Below are positions 8,201 to 15,848 of a DNA stretch of 64,000 nucleotides, in pieces. The DNA lies in assembly GCA_023231105.1 (NCBI GenBank), contig JALNWB010000001.1:55399-119398 (forward strand), given 5' to 3'. Source of the stretch: Ignavibacteriaceae bacterium (GTDB taxonomy: Bacteria > Bacteroidota > Ignavibacteria > Ignavibacteriales > Ignavibacteriaceae). The notes under the pieces were generated by a model. That model ran no database searches, was not told the DNA's origin, and was given only the letters and a program-made list of their open reading frames with translations. Both the position numbers and the translations under genes were made by a program. Position 1 is the stretch's first letter; every line of letters begins with the position of its first letter.

Positions 8201-9262
8201 CCGGAGTTTAACACAATTAAGAAACAATTGTTTAACCTGGCCGGAGAAGGATTGGGACAATTATGGGTTACGGGTGGTTTACCGGGAAGCGGAAAGAGCA
8301 GCACACTTGGAGGTGAGTTTTATAAAAACAAAGTTTTGATAGATCCCGACAAAATAAAATATATGCTTGCTGAGGAAAGAGGAATATCGCAAGAAGAGGT
8401 AAATAAAAAGCCTTGGGAATTGCATGAGGAAAGTTCGAATATTGCCAAGCATTTGGTCCGTGAAGCAATACGCGAAAAGAAAGATGTAATTTATGATGTT
8501 ACCATGAAGGGGACGGAAAATTTAAACGATCTTCTTTACATGGTGAACAGCGATACTTTTCAGGCGAATGCTGAGTTTATTCATCTCCCGATTGAAAAGG
8601 GAATTGAGCGCGACAAAGCAAGAGGAGAAAGCGGCGGAAGAAGCATAGGCGCTGATCTGTATAAGAAATTGTTTGGTGGTTATCCTACACACAAAGCTTT
8701 TTTTGAGTTGAAGGATAGTTTTGATAATTTTAGAGTATATGATAACAGCGCACCGTTGGGAGAAGGGGCAAAACTATTTTATGTAAAAAATGACGGACAA
8801 GAAAAAATATTGCACCCGGGAATTCACGATGAATTCAAGAAATTTGGTTTGAAGCAAATGGGGAAATCACTATATTTGAGATACCAAAGGAGAAAATTAG
8901 TGAAAGCAATCGAACCCACACCCAAAACAAACGAAACCCAATTACCGGAAAGCGAAAAGTTAAAACTTCTTTTAGGTTTTAAAGAGCAAGGGATAGACCG
9001 GGACATTGATCCGGAACAAGATTTCTTTGCTTTGGGAATGCTGAAGATGCACGGATTGATCGATGAGAATATGAATCTAACACCGGAAGGTGAGCAGAAA
9101 TATCAATTTCAATTTGGCAGTAAGTTTAGCAACATGAACGGAGAAGAAAGCGATGTTGAACAGGTCGTGAATCCGAGAAAAAATATTGCTGAAGAAAATA
9201 AAGAGAAAAAACCAGCCATAAAAGCATTCGGGAAAGAATTCAATAAAAAGAAACCTGAGTAA
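5234..9262 (+). CDS. Giant multidomain phage protein with a zeta-toxin-like kinase domain
   Basis: 1342 residues. Residues 1014-1023 are a Walker A loop, GGLPGSGKSS, followed by VLIDPDKIKYML and DVIYDVTMKGTENLNDLL. This order (P-loop, D-x-D-x-[IK], conserved D/T strand) fits zeta-toxin/polynucleotide-kinase-like enzymes, which phosphorylate UDP-activated peptidoglycan precursors in known zeta toxins. The segment FGKSI..QIDMF at the N-terminus recurs as FGKQISMFGAQPY near residue 650 and as FGKEF at the C-terminus, so the protein may be built of duplicated modules. Long charged helical linkers separate them. No epsilon-like antitoxin is visible next to it. Such proteins in head regions are often packaged and injected (polyvalent proteins). 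Two heptamer repeat arrays lie inside. Confidence 0.7.
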   Translation: MIITLFGKSIKFGKNPNQIDMFATAGAEKEFAPGDKRRLELTSGGKLRWKNADEEGSGKLKVESGKNATPNNQNIREEKGLFKEAYEQTQDEYAQKMFRGPIAEVKKFKDPNDLEDIAISNEQHKVIIKHAIREGKEIPDAVIEPYKNSHWAKEYLSKKVDYSQELINTAQTSKTFDKFLTNVRIHVFPNEFLKKELGLGDDNVQNRKKLNDYYNRQKAEHREQRKKDKEEGDKAIAELHVDQIEKLALQQYGGKVGKEKKIDDDKIAELYRNSPISIQVDKMSNKAQEIYNNAGNQAEKQIAFDLWNYGNGIQDEFVEKYVKGEKISTEDVMEVKRIANILIKGADEEFEKVKNGSKAKITIKKKKEEPVKKEPWERTLSDMIQNEITNREIFGPESYPKWITDNTKVEIADRRTGIVYDHFTLASPTQERLKHYGKLAHYEIIKRALVDGKPVPPEVLRDYPELEKETSLISELPFTASLKKDLESYGEKTKNILVEGTYQPFADWFKKQYPDQEFKIGKHQDGGPFIAITGGGEIRYSAYQKDNSENEIKLSKLKKRKEVLGEKLYSEKLKNHKKVSNIGFGTNMRGYQKTKQLSFRREDELQQKIKEINEEIKDLLPKNVSESNKSIFKNLFKAFGKQISMFGAQPYQKEGQTKEGRGGTLKLTRDSSGKGAHWKLVGKGQSAVDGQQSAVGSGQEKQTGGKIITPANAFELLQDKIGNSVLLQDNEGNLLGEGALQLVNENSEGNYSLFLKEANGFDSLVSIPKNQAVVQKEDGISFKFADKNILISTIEKSKIPNKPVEMEKAEENAKHARNLEKMRNFNEWQKKADSYARTANGQKDWFFGDMEIAADAEGLEFGVKNRIIKKADTLFKEIKRNATRDDKAEIYSALIGAFEVKSVAKAKAVISNLKKKGYEIDADQLDQPKDKENFFTRIKISKGENDPLPKELQFATGEYALAFEECAKKPNPLRETEMSLGLKINAEGVPEFNTIKKQLFNLAGEGLGQLWVTGGLPGSGKSSTLGGEFYKNKVLIDPDKIKYMLAEERGISQEEVNKKPWELHEESSNIAKHLVREAIREKKDVIYDVTMKGTENLNDLLYMVNSDTFQANAEFIHLPIEKGIERDKARGESGGRSIGADLYKKLFGGYPTHKAFFELKDSFDNFRVYDNSAPLGEGAKLFYVKNDGQEKILHPGIHDEFKKFGLKQMGKSLYLRYQRRKLVKAIEPTPKTNETQLPESEKLKLLLGFKEQGIDRDIDPEQDFFALGMLKMHGLIDENMNLTPEGEQKYQFQFGSKFSNMNGEESDVEQVVNPRKNIAEENKEKKPAIKAFGKEFNKKKPE
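5404..5431 (+). repeat. Degenerate heptanucleotide tandem repeat (4 units)
   Basis: Units TGGAAAG, TTGAAGG, TTGAAAG, TGGAAAG in seven-base register within the giant gene. They translate into a short SGKLKVESGK linker. Confidence 0.65.
7275..7330 (+). repeat. Degenerate heptanucleotide tandem repeat (8 units)
   Basis: Units TCGGCAA, AGGGCAA, TCGGCAG, TGGACGG, TCAGCAG, TCGGCAG, TTGGCAG, TGGGCAA in exact register. They encode a Gln/Gly/Ser-rich linker in the giant protein. Confidence 0.7.
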
Positions 9263-9289
9263 TACAGGACGAGAAACTTAATATAAGAG

Positions 9290-9305
9290 TTAACTTATAA
9301 GTTAA
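9290..9305. promoter_or_regulatory. Perfect 16-bp palindrome TTAACTTATAAGTTAA
   Basis: Lies in the 58-base gap before the gene at 9321, preceded by a related CTTAATATAAG. It could be an operator or a promoter-proximal site. No protein can be assigned. Confidence 0.4.
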
Positions 9306-9320
9306 GTTTAAAGAAACAGC

Positions 9321-10370
9321 ATGAATTACCAAATTGTTTATGATATTGATTACAGCAAAGTCTATGAGCTGATAAACCACATTGAACAGCAATTAGGCAA
9401 AGAAGCTGAGTTACCGCAAGCGATTGAAGCGGCGGGAGATTTAGCAACACAGACATGGTTAAATGTTGCGGCAAGTAAGTTTAAGCATTCGCAAGGGGGA
9501 TATGCAAACGGAATTGTATCGGGGGCGAAATATCCTTATCAGAGCGATAGACTTCATTATAAGATCATTCACACCAGCCCACATGCAAAAGCCCTGGAAG
9601 AAGGTTTTGAAAGTTTTGACATGAAGAAGGCGCTTGATACTTCGCCAAAAGTAAGGATAGGAAAAGACGGTAAAAAATATTTAGTTATTCCTTTTCAACA
9701 CGGTACACCGGGAACGACAAGTTTTAGGGCAATGCCTAAAGAAGTTTATGATAAAGCGCCGGTTTACCAGCGCGAAGTGCTAATGGGGAAAGTGAAATAT
9801 TCTTTGGATGAAACGAGAACCGGAGCAAAAAACTTGCGGCATTCCGTTGCTGTAAAAATGTTTAACGAGGGAAGCATAAGGGGAGCGCGAGACCAAGCGG
9901 ACGCAGAATTAATGAGAAGAAATAATCCTGAGCGTGTACAGCGAACAATGTATTCGTGGAGCGACAAAATTAAGAACACTGGACAACCGTTGCTTAGAGC
10001 GGAGCCAAAGGAATATACGATTAGCGATAAAGCAACCGGTGAAAAGTTTAAGGTAACATCTCCTCCGCACAAAACTTCTATCTACGAAAATATGGTGAGA
10101 TTTCAAACCAATCCCAATGTGAACAGGTTTAATTTCGGTAAGTTTATTTTTAAACCGCACAACCAGACGGAGAACATGAGGAACTCAAGCGCTTATTTTA
10201 CTTTTAGAATTATGTCTGAAAATAGTCAAGGTTGGATTCACCCGGGATTAAGCGGAATGTTTATTTTAAGGGAAACGAAAGAAAAAATAGAACAGCCGGT
10301 TATGATGATGTTGGGGGAAGCGGCGAAAAAAGATTTGAGTACCACAATTTCGGCATTTAACCAAAGTTAA
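9321..10370 (+). CDS. Probable tail-completion / virion morphogenesis protein
   Basis: 349 residues. Features that recall HK97 gp10-like or Mu virion-morphogenesis proteins are the ALEEGFESFDMK segment in the first third and GWIHPGLSGMF near the end, where this family has a W-x-H/R-P-G turn. It lies between the giant protein and a cargo cassette, before the sheath and tube genes, the normal place for a tail terminator or completion protein. Assignment is from weak motifs and position. The unit ends at a strong terminator at 10442-10468. Confidence 0.5.
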   Translation: MNYQIVYDIDYSKVYELINHIEQQLGKEAELPQAIEAAGDLATQTWLNVAASKFKHSQGGYANGIVSGAKYPYQSDRLHYKIIHTSPHAKALEEGFESFDMKKALDTSPKVRIGKDGKKYLVIPFQHGTPGTTSFRAMPKEVYDKAPVYQREVLMGKVKYSLDETRTGAKNLRHSVAVKMFNEGSIRGARDQADAELMRRNNPERVQRTMYSWSDKIKNTGQPLLRAEPKEYTISDKATGEKFKVTSPPHKTSIYENMVRFQTNPNVNRFNFGKFIFKPHNQTENMRNSSAYFTFRIMSENSQGWIHPGLSGMFILRETKEKIEQPVMMMLGEAAKKDLSTTISAFNQS

Positions 10371-10441
10371 AGAATTAGTAAGTTTGTACTGCAATATAAA
10401 TCATACCCGTGATTTAGAAAGCTCCTTTGAATAGTTCCTGG

Positions 10442-10468
10442 AATCCCGCTGCAAAGAGCGGGATTTTT
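10442..10468 (+). terminator. Rho-independent terminator
   Basis: AATCCCGCT pairs with AGCGGGATT over nine bases around loop GCAAAG, followed by TTTTT. It ends the head/neck unit and insulates the cargo cassette that follows. Confidence 0.85.
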
Positions 10469-10526
10469 CATTTTAAACGGTTTGCAAAAAAAAGTGAAAA
10501 TAATTTAAACTTTTTTTGAAAAAGAC

Positions 10527-10558
10527 TTGACTTTAATATACAAACGTTTGTATATTTG
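10527..10558 (+). promoter_or_regulatory. Bacteroidota-type promoter with an embedded palindromic operator
   Basis: TTGAC at 10527 and TATATTTG at 10551-10558 match the Bacteroidota -33/-7 pattern (TTG, then TAnnTTTG, 21 bases apart). A perfect 22-bp palindrome at 10535-10556, arms AATATACAAAC and GTTTGTATATT, covers the spacer and part of the -7 box, so a bound repressor would block the polymerase. The small HTH-like protein encoded last in this cassette (11802) is a candidate ligand. Confidence 0.7.
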
Positions 10559-10589
10559 TAGTGAAAGAAAAACAAAAAAGGAACCTCAA

Positions 10590-11105
10590 ATGAAAAGCGA
10601 AAACAAACCTAAATTTAACCCAACACCGGAAATGATAACTGCAACAAAAGCTGTTCTTGCGGCGAAAGCATTAGTGCTAACTATTCGCCCGATAGTTGAA
10701 GGTTATGAAAAAGAAATCTTGGCAAAACATCGATTTACAAACAAAGCAGAAGTAGCAATGCTTACAGAGCATGGACATGAAGCAAAGGAAAGAGTGATCT
10801 TAGATCCGAAAGAGAGCTACCAAATGGGTGATGAAGACTTTAACGCTTATTGGAACGAGTGCAAAGCGGAAAGAGAAAGAAACGGATTAAAGGTTGAGCG
10901 TGATGATTTTTGTCCTTTGTTAGTAGCTGAAAATTTAGAGCGACAAGCAAATAGGGTTCTTTTAGAAGCGATGCAACCCATAACCGGTATTGACCCGGAC
11001 GATCTTTGGAACATGGACCACCGAAAACAACTAATTGATTTGAGTATTAAATTAATTGCAGCTTATTGTAGAGAAAATAATATTGATCTAGAGGGAGGGT
11101 TCTAA
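10590..11105 (+). CDS. Cargo-cassette protein, 171 residues, function unknown
   Basis: I place the start at ATG 10590, with AAGGA just upstream. A TTG at 10527 would lie inside the promoter. The product is soluble and mostly helical, acidic in the middle (ESYQMGDEDFNAYWNEC). No family recognised. It is the first gene of a four-gene unit with its own host-type promoter and terminator, inserted between neck and tail genes, which is the layout of a phage moron. Confidence 0.6.
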   Translation: MKSENKPKFNPTPEMITATKAVLAAKALVLTIRPIVEGYEKEILAKHRFTNKAEVAMLTEHGHEAKERVILDPKESYQMGDEDFNAYWNECKAERERNGLKVERDDFCPLLVAENLERQANRVLLEAMQPITGIDPDDLWNMDHRKQLIDLSIKLIAAYCRENNIDLEGGF

Positions 11106-11106
11106 A

Positions 11107-11583
11107 ATGAAAACCGAAGCCGCATTAGTTTCAAAAAGAATAAAGAAAGAATTGAAAGAACTTTTTCCCAAGATAAAGTTTTCCGTAACCAGCAGTAACT
11201 ATTCCGGCGGGAATTCTGTTCGTATTGAATATAATGATTTTTTACCGACAAGTGTTTTGGAAGATCATTTTGAGAAATATGAAGATGGGAAATTTGATAG
11301 TTCCCAAGATTTGTATGAGTACAAAAAAAACGCACATGAAGTAAATCCTAACGGTATTTTAGAAGCCCTCCCAAGAACAAAATATTTGTTTTTCGAGCGG
11401 AGAGTTTCGCCGGAAATGAGAGAAGAAGCGAAAAAATATATTTTGAATACTTTTGATTGTGTCGAGAAACACGAAACGCAAATACACACAGCAGTACATC
11501 GGTTAACCGTAAATATGGATTTAAGTTTTGGTTTTGACAAAAAGTATGCAGAAAATTTTCCTCACGGGTTATTTGATTATTAG
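11107..11583 (+). CDS. LPD29-like domain protein (polyvalent-protein associated)
   Basis: 158 residues. The pattern IKKELKELFPKIKFSV, then YSGGNSVRIEY, then GKFDSSQDLYEY and TKYLFFERRVSPE follows the order of the LPD29 domain, which is found in large polyvalent proteins and small proteins of plasmids and phages. Its biochemical role is not known. The start lies one base after the stop of the previous gene. Presence of an LPD29 domain fits a cargo gene shared with conjugative elements. Confidence 0.6.
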   Translation: MKTEAALVSKRIKKELKELFPKIKFSVTSSNYSGGNSVRIEYNDFLPTSVLEDHFEKYEDGKFDSSQDLYEYKKNAHEVNPNGILEALPRTKYLFFERRVSPEMREEAKKYILNTFDCVEKHETQIHTAVHRLTVNMDLSFGFDKKYAENFPHGLFDY

Positions 11584-11613
11584 TTATTTTTCACTAAAGA
11601 AAAGGACAAAATA

Positions 11614-11805
11614 ATGATTTGCACTGAATGTAAGAAAGAAGCAAAAACAACTTATGCAGGATATTGGCATAATGATGGTAGCAAAGATGGCGTATGGGTG
11701 ATCAAAGAAGGCGAGCATCTATGCGAAGATTGCGCGGAGAAAAGAACAGGGTTTAAAACACTTAGAGAGATTAATAATTCAAGAAAACTGAAAAAATTAA
11801 AATGA
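11614..11805 (+). CDS. Small zinc-ribbon-like protein, 63 residues
   Basis: Two CxxC pairs, CTEC near the N-terminus and CEDC around residue 37, are spaced as in zinc ribbons. A basic C-terminal tail (NNSRKLKKLK) could bind nucleic acid. RBS AAGGA precedes the ATG. Its end overlaps the start of the next gene by four bases (ATGA). Confidence 0.6.
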   Translation: MICTECKKEAKTTYAGYWHNDGSKDGVWVIKEGEHLCEDCAEKRTGFKTLREINNSRKLKKLK

Positions 11806-12044
11806 CAACCATACACGAAAAAATAGCAAAAACAATTCCGGCGGAGTTTGTGCATAAAGACTTTGAGGTATTGGAACTAATTCACCAGCGGGGGAAATTA
11901 CCGGCGGGGAAGTGGTATTCAATTCAAGAGTACATGAAGAAAGCCAATCTTAAAACACGGCGCAGTGTGTACCAAAGAATTGAAAGCGGGGAACTTGAGA
12001 CAACGAAGATAGATAAATTCACTTTTGTAAAAGAGACCAAGTAA
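11802..12044 (+). CDS. Small HTH-like DNA-binding protein, last gene of the cassette
   Basis: 80 residues. The segment WYSIQEYMKKANLKTRRSVY followed by QRIESGELETTKIDKFTFV resembles the helix-turn-helix plus wing of excisionase/MerR-like HTH domains (sensor helix, R-x-x-V-Y-x-R-I-x-x-G-x-L). It may be the autoregulator that binds the palindrome in the cassette promoter; this is inference. Its stop is followed directly by a strong terminator. Confidence 0.55.
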   Translation: MTTIHEKIAKTIPAEFVHKDFEVLELIHQRGKLPAGKWYSIQEYMKKANLKTRRSVYQRIESGELETTKIDKFTFVKETK

Positions 12045-12077
12045 AAACGACCTCACTTTAATTCGACCTCACCCCTA

Positions 12078-12106
12078 CCCCTCTCCTTTGTAAGGAGAGG
12101 GGTTTT
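12078..12106 (+). terminator. Rho-independent terminator of the first cargo cassette
   Basis: An 11-bp perfect stem, CCCCTCTCCTT with AAGGAGAGGGG, closes loop TGT and is followed by TTTT. The late element starts 18 bases further on. Confidence 0.9.
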
Positions 12107-12123
12107 CCACTTTAAACAATCTT

Positions 12124-12207
12124 CAAATTTCAACCCTTCGGAGAGAAACGCATTCCTTAAATAACGGCTGTATTTAACAAAGTATTATCTCTTAGTATAA
12201 CATCAAC
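12124..12207 (+). promoter_or_regulatory. Phage late element, copy A (before the gene at 12208)
   Basis: Begins with the block AAATTTCAACCCTTCGGAGA shared by all three copies (preceded by C), then 12 variable bases, TTAAATAA, and three imperfect GTATT-type units 12-13 bases apart (GTATTTA, GTATTAT, GTATAAC), ending at the ATG. No Shine-Dalgarno is seen before the start. Probably a phage-specific promoter or activator site. Confidence 0.7.
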
Positions 12208-13098
12208 ATGATTACACCACTTGCATCATTAGAAGTTACTGTTTCACCGCTTGGAAGCGAACTCAATATTTTTTGGACTTTGCCTACAACATTGCCAACA
12301 AATTATAAAGTTTACATTTTCCAACGCAGTCAAACTGATGTTACGCAATTAGAGATAGACGAATACTTTTCTCACATCGCCGACCTTTCAGCCTTTACTT
12401 ACAACGGATTATATGTTTTTGATAAGATTAAAAACGGTCAGGAAGGGATGGGCGTTTATGAGGTTATTAACGGTTTGGTTTATTATTACAAAGCTGTAAT
12501 TAGAGACGAAACCACGGGCGAATATTCCGCAACAATTTCAGCGAACGCAACACCTAACGCGGATGTACTTGTAGAAATACATGACGGAAAAGAGATCGTA
12601 GCGAAAACATTAAGGAAGATGTTGGACGGATTGAAAAACGCAACCGGGAAGAAAATACAAGTAAGCAGAGATATTGAAGTTGTGAAACAATTTACCATGG
12701 GCGAGCCAAGAAACGATCAGTTTATGGTTGAACGGGTAAACGGAGCTAGCTATCAAAACTATTGGGGCAACATATTATCAGCGCACGGGCAAGCTGTTAT
12801 ACTTGGCGACATGGATGCTGATGTAATTAGAGCAACGTACATAACTATAAGCGGACCGGACAGAAGAGACTTAATGACCTCGATATGCAGAGGGCGCAAA
12901 CCATTCTTAAAGATAATGGCAAAGAAATTAGGTGCGACCGACTGCCAGGTTACTATTGAGGGGGATTATTATAATCCTTCCTTTCACGGAGCTAACGTAG
13001 TGGGTACAACAATGATATTTACACTATTAATTGAGAACAAAACAAAAATAGATTACGCAGAAATTAATGAACATATAACCGATATGAAGGTGGTTTAA
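12208..13098 (+). CDS. Tail-region structural protein with N-terminal FN3-like domain
   Basis: 296 residues, starting at the ATG that ends late element A. Residues 1-120 look like a fibronectin-III/Ig-like fold (LNIFWTLPTTLPTNYKVYIF and VYYYKAVIRDETTGEYS). The rest is a compact alpha/beta part without a recognised motif. It begins the tail transcription unit, upstream of endolysin, sheath and tube, so a neck or tail-terminator role is plausible. Confidence is for a real gene; function is inferred from place. Confidence 0.55.
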   Translation: MITPLASLEVTVSPLGSELNIFWTLPTTLPTNYKVYIFQRSQTDVTQLEIDEYFSHIADLSAFTYNGLYVFDKIKNGQEGMGVYEVINGLVYYYKAVIRDETTGEYSATISANATPNADVLVEIHDGKEIVAKTLRKMLDGLKNATGKKIQVSRDIEVVKQFTMGEPRNDQFMVERVNGASYQNYWGNILSAHGQAVILGDMDADVIRATYITISGPDRRDLMTSICRGRKPFLKIMAKKLGATDCQVTIEGDYYNPSFHGANVVGTTMIFTLLIENKTKIDYAEINEHITDMKVV

Positions 13099-13099
13099 A

Positions 13100-13324
13100 A
13101 TGGCAAAAAAAATAAACGATGAAGAAAACTTTAGTATGGCCGAAGAACAAGTGAAAGCGTATGAAGGTAAAGAAGAAATTGAGGTAAACCTCAATACTTT
13201 TATTCATTTGAAAAGTCTTCCAAGTTGGGCGAAGACCCGCTTAGAACATTATTTGGCACTTAATCCAAAAGCAAAAACAGAAAATACGGTAGAGCAATGG
13301 GAAAAGATTTTAGCAAAACTTTAA
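13100..13324 (+). CDS. Small phage protein, 74 residues, function unknown
   Basis: Acidic, helical product (MAEEQVKAYEGKEEIEVNL, then WAKTRLEHYLALNPKAKTEN). It starts two bases after the previous stop and overlaps the endolysin gene by 28 bases. Conserved small genes at this place before a sheath are often neck proteins, but nothing specific can be seen. Confidence 0.5.
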   Translation: MAKKINDEENFSMAEEQVKAYEGKEEIEVNLNTFIHLKSLPSWAKTRLEHYLALNPKAKTENTVEQWEKILAKL

Positions 13325-14070
13325 AGCTTTGGTCAACCGGCGCTGAGGTAGAGCTTTGGCAGAAACTTCTTAAGCAGAAGGGATATTTTGCTGAAGAAGT
13401 TGACGGCGTATTTGGTGATAAGTTAAACGCGGCGACAAAGAAATACCAGGCAGCAAACGGACTTCTTAACGATGGAGTGGTAGGTAAAATTACATGGGGC
13501 TTTGCTTTTGCCAACGTTAAGGAAGTAAAAGACGAGCATATAAAAACCGAAGTTAATTTGCTGGCGTGGATAAAAAGAGATTTAGGTCCATACATAAAAA
13601 AGGCTATTGCCGGATCAATATTTACGGAAGATTGGCTTGGGGCAATCGCAGCTCGAGAAACTGGTTTTCTCATCATTAGGTATGTGAATAAAGGTTATGA
13701 TCTAGACACAATAACTAAATTGATGAAAGGTGATTTCAATAACGGCATCTACCACGGATTTAGTTTTTGGCAGATCGATATTAGATCGTTTCCGGAGTTT
13801 ATTAATTCCGGTAAATGGTTAGACATTCAGGCGAGCGCAAATAAAGCGGTTGATGTTTTAACCGGTAAAATGAAATATTTGAAAAAGCATGAAGAGAAAC
13901 TTGGAGAGTATTGGTTTAGCCGTGCGATAACCGCGGCTTACAATTGCGGAGAAGGCAACGTAGAAAAAGCGATCTTAGCCGGGAAGGATATTGATTCACG
14001 GACTTTTAATAAAGATTATTCAAAAGAAGTATTTCGAATGAAAGAGGTTTATAAAAGTGTTAATATATAA
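13297..14070 (+). CDS. Endolysin: peptidoglycan-binding domain plus lysozyme-like domain
   Basis: 257 residues. Residues 10-65 match the PG_binding_1 pattern (LWSTGAEVELWQKLLKQKGY, DGVFGDKLNAATKKYQ). Residues about 105-240 look like a goose-type lysozyme/soluble lytic transglycosylase fold: AARETGF with probable catalytic Glu121, GFSFWQID at 154-161 in place of the usual G-L-M-Q-I-D, and AAYNCGEGNV later. It would cleave cell-wall glycan at lysis, or act as a tail-associated lysin, since it lies directly before the sheath gene. No signal peptide is present. Confidence 0.8.
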   Translation: MGKDFSKTLKLWSTGAEVELWQKLLKQKGYFAEEVDGVFGDKLNAATKKYQAANGLLNDGVVGKITWGFAFANVKEVKDEHIKTEVNLLAWIKRDLGPYIKKAIAGSIFTEDWLGAIAARETGFLIIRYVNKGYDLDTITKLMKGDFNNGIYHGFSFWQIDIRSFPEFINSGKWLDIQASANKAVDVLTGKMKYLKKHEEKLGEYWFSRAITAAYNCGEGNVEKAILAGKDIDSRTFNKDYSKEVFRMKEVYKSVNI

Positions 14071-14108
14071 GAAATTCAATAAAACAACTAATTTAGGAGA
14101 ATAAGACC

Positions 14109-15830
14109 ATGCCATTGACATTAGAAGGAAAAACCTATACCGTGCCCGGAGTTTACGGAACGGTGGAGATTATAAATCTTGGCAGTACAGCATTACCGGT
14201 TTTTAATACGCTGCTAATTGTAGCGGGAGCGAAAAAGGGTGTGCCGTATAATGCAACGGGGAAGAAAGGGTACGAAGTAATTCTACCGTTTTCATCCTTA
14301 AACACAGTGAAGGAATATTACGGAGTAAGTGATATTTCCCGCGCATTTGAGTATGCGAAAAAAGGAGGCGCTGGTGTTGTGTACTGCATTAACGCAGCAT
14401 CTTTAACAAGAGCGAACGCAACAATACTTGATAACGCCGGAATACCGGTAAACGCTTTTGATGTTTATCCGCGAGATAATTTTTACGGAGCGGCTGGGAA
14501 TGACATTTCGATAACAATGTCAACCGCAACCAGCTTGTTAACTCTAACCATTATTCCGCCGAAGTTGACGAAGTTTTTAACAGCAAACGCAAGCACTTCA
14601 TCCCCATTTATTACTCTTGGAGATGTTGAAGGACTTGCAGTTGGTATGGCTGTGAAAGTTTACAGCAACGCAATTACAAGCGCACCGGATGCAGTAACTA
14701 TTGTTAGTATTGATACCGTAAACAACCAGGTAGAACTTAGCGCAAACCCAACGGCGGCTTTTGCTACTTCGGCTTGGGCGCGTTTATTTGTGGAAGATAC
14801 CGACAAACAAGCAACAACAACCTTTACCGCAACCGCAACAGTTACGGATGTGATCAACTGGATCAACTCCGGGAATATTTTAACTGCGGATAGAAAAACT
14901 TACGCGGGAATAAAACCAACAACTTTAGCTAAAGTTTATTTGCAGAACATTACAAGTGCAACAAAAGGAACTTCTCCGGCAGCGACAGAAACCGGCGGCG
15001 GAGATTTTGATCTTCTTGCAGGTTTAGCGCCGCAATTATTTGAAGAGTTGACCAACTACACCAAACAAAGAATAAGATTAGTGAACGTTGTAAGCAGCTC
15101 ATCTTCAGTACATGCAGTTTATAAAACACTTGCGGTAACTGAGAGGGCGGCAAATAAATCGATACAGCTTATTCTTGGTTGTGCAACGGGAGACATTCTT
15201 CTTGCCGCAGATAACGCCGCGCACCCCAAAGCACGTGCAAAAGTATTAAATAGTGATGATTGTATTCTTGCCGGAATGGGTATGGATGGCAAAGCATCTT
15301 ATTTAAGTTTTGCTCCTTTTGTCGGAGGATTGATAAGCGCAAATTCCGTTAAACGGAACTTTACAAATGATGCAGTTGACGCGCAAAGCGTTGAAAAAAC
15401 TTTCGGTGAGTTTAACAAAGAAACTGATACCGCCGGATACCTTGCAAACGGTGTATTGTTAATCGGTACGGGTAAGAACGGGTATTACATCATTCAAGGA
15501 ATTAACACCTACCAGAACCAAGCCACTATTTGGAATACAGACGATAAGAAAACCTATTTAATTCAGCAACGGCAGATCGTGGACTACGTTTACGAAGGCT
15601 ACAAGAACGAAATGGAACTTGGTGTAGGCGCTGATGGATATGGACCAAGCGTAGCATCGGTACAAGGCGGAAGAATATTAAAGAAATATCAGGATGATGG
15701 ATTTATTTCTGATTGGAAGATTGTAAACGCATACCAGGAAGGTAATGCAGTAATAACCGAGCCGCAGATCAATCCTATTGATGCTGTTGATTTTGTCGGG
15801 TTTAAATTAAAAGTAATTGTTGACGCATAA
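14109..15830 (+). CDS. Contractile tail sheath protein
   Basis: 573 residues, start ATG preceded by AGGAG. The N-terminus (TYTVPGVYGTVEIIN) and the first domain with PFSSLNTVKEYYG and AFEYAKKGGAGVVYC follow the sheath pattern of a P-G-V-Y start and a domain describing ring insertion. The C-terminus, NPIDAVDFVGFKLKVIVDA, fits the last strand that links sheath subunits. It is followed 18 bases later by the tube gene, the standard sheath-tube pair of contractile tails. Polymerises around the tube and contracts at infection. Confidence 0.88.
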   Translation: MPLTLEGKTYTVPGVYGTVEIINLGSTALPVFNTLLIVAGAKKGVPYNATGKKGYEVILPFSSLNTVKEYYGVSDISRAFEYAKKGGAGVVYCINAASLTRANATILDNAGIPVNAFDVYPRDNFYGAAGNDISITMSTATSLLTLTIIPPKLTKFLTANASTSSPFITLGDVEGLAVGMAVKVYSNAITSAPDAVTIVSIDTVNNQVELSANPTAAFATSAWARLFVEDTDKQATTTFTATATVTDVINWINSGNILTADRKTYAGIKPTTLAKVYLQNITSATKGTSPAATETGGGDFDLLAGLAPQLFEELTNYTKQRIRLVNVVSSSSSVHAVYKTLAVTERAANKSIQLILGCATGDILLAADNAAHPKARAKVLNSDDCILAGMGMDGKASYLSFAPFVGGLISANSVKRNFTNDAVDAQSVEKTFGEFNKETDTAGYLANGVLLIGTGKNGYYIIQGINTYQNQATIWNTDDKKTYLIQQRQIVDYVYEGYKNEMELGVGADGYGPSVASVQGGRILKKYQDDGFISDWKIVNAYQEGNAVITEPQINPIDAVDFVGFKLKVIVDA

Positions 15831-15848
15831 ACATAAGGAATTAAAAAA

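Noticed and set aside
5234..9262. Toxin-antitoxin pair with the zeta-like domain
   Set aside because: No epsilon-like small ORF was found before or after the giant gene; the kinase is embedded in a structural-type protein.
10527..10589. TTG start at 10527 for the first cassette gene
   Set aside because: That TTG is the -33 box of the promoter; ATG 10590 has its own RBS.
13260..13676. 138-codon minus-strand frame opposite the endolysin
   Set aside because: Antisense to recognised PG-binding and lysozyme domains, without start signals.
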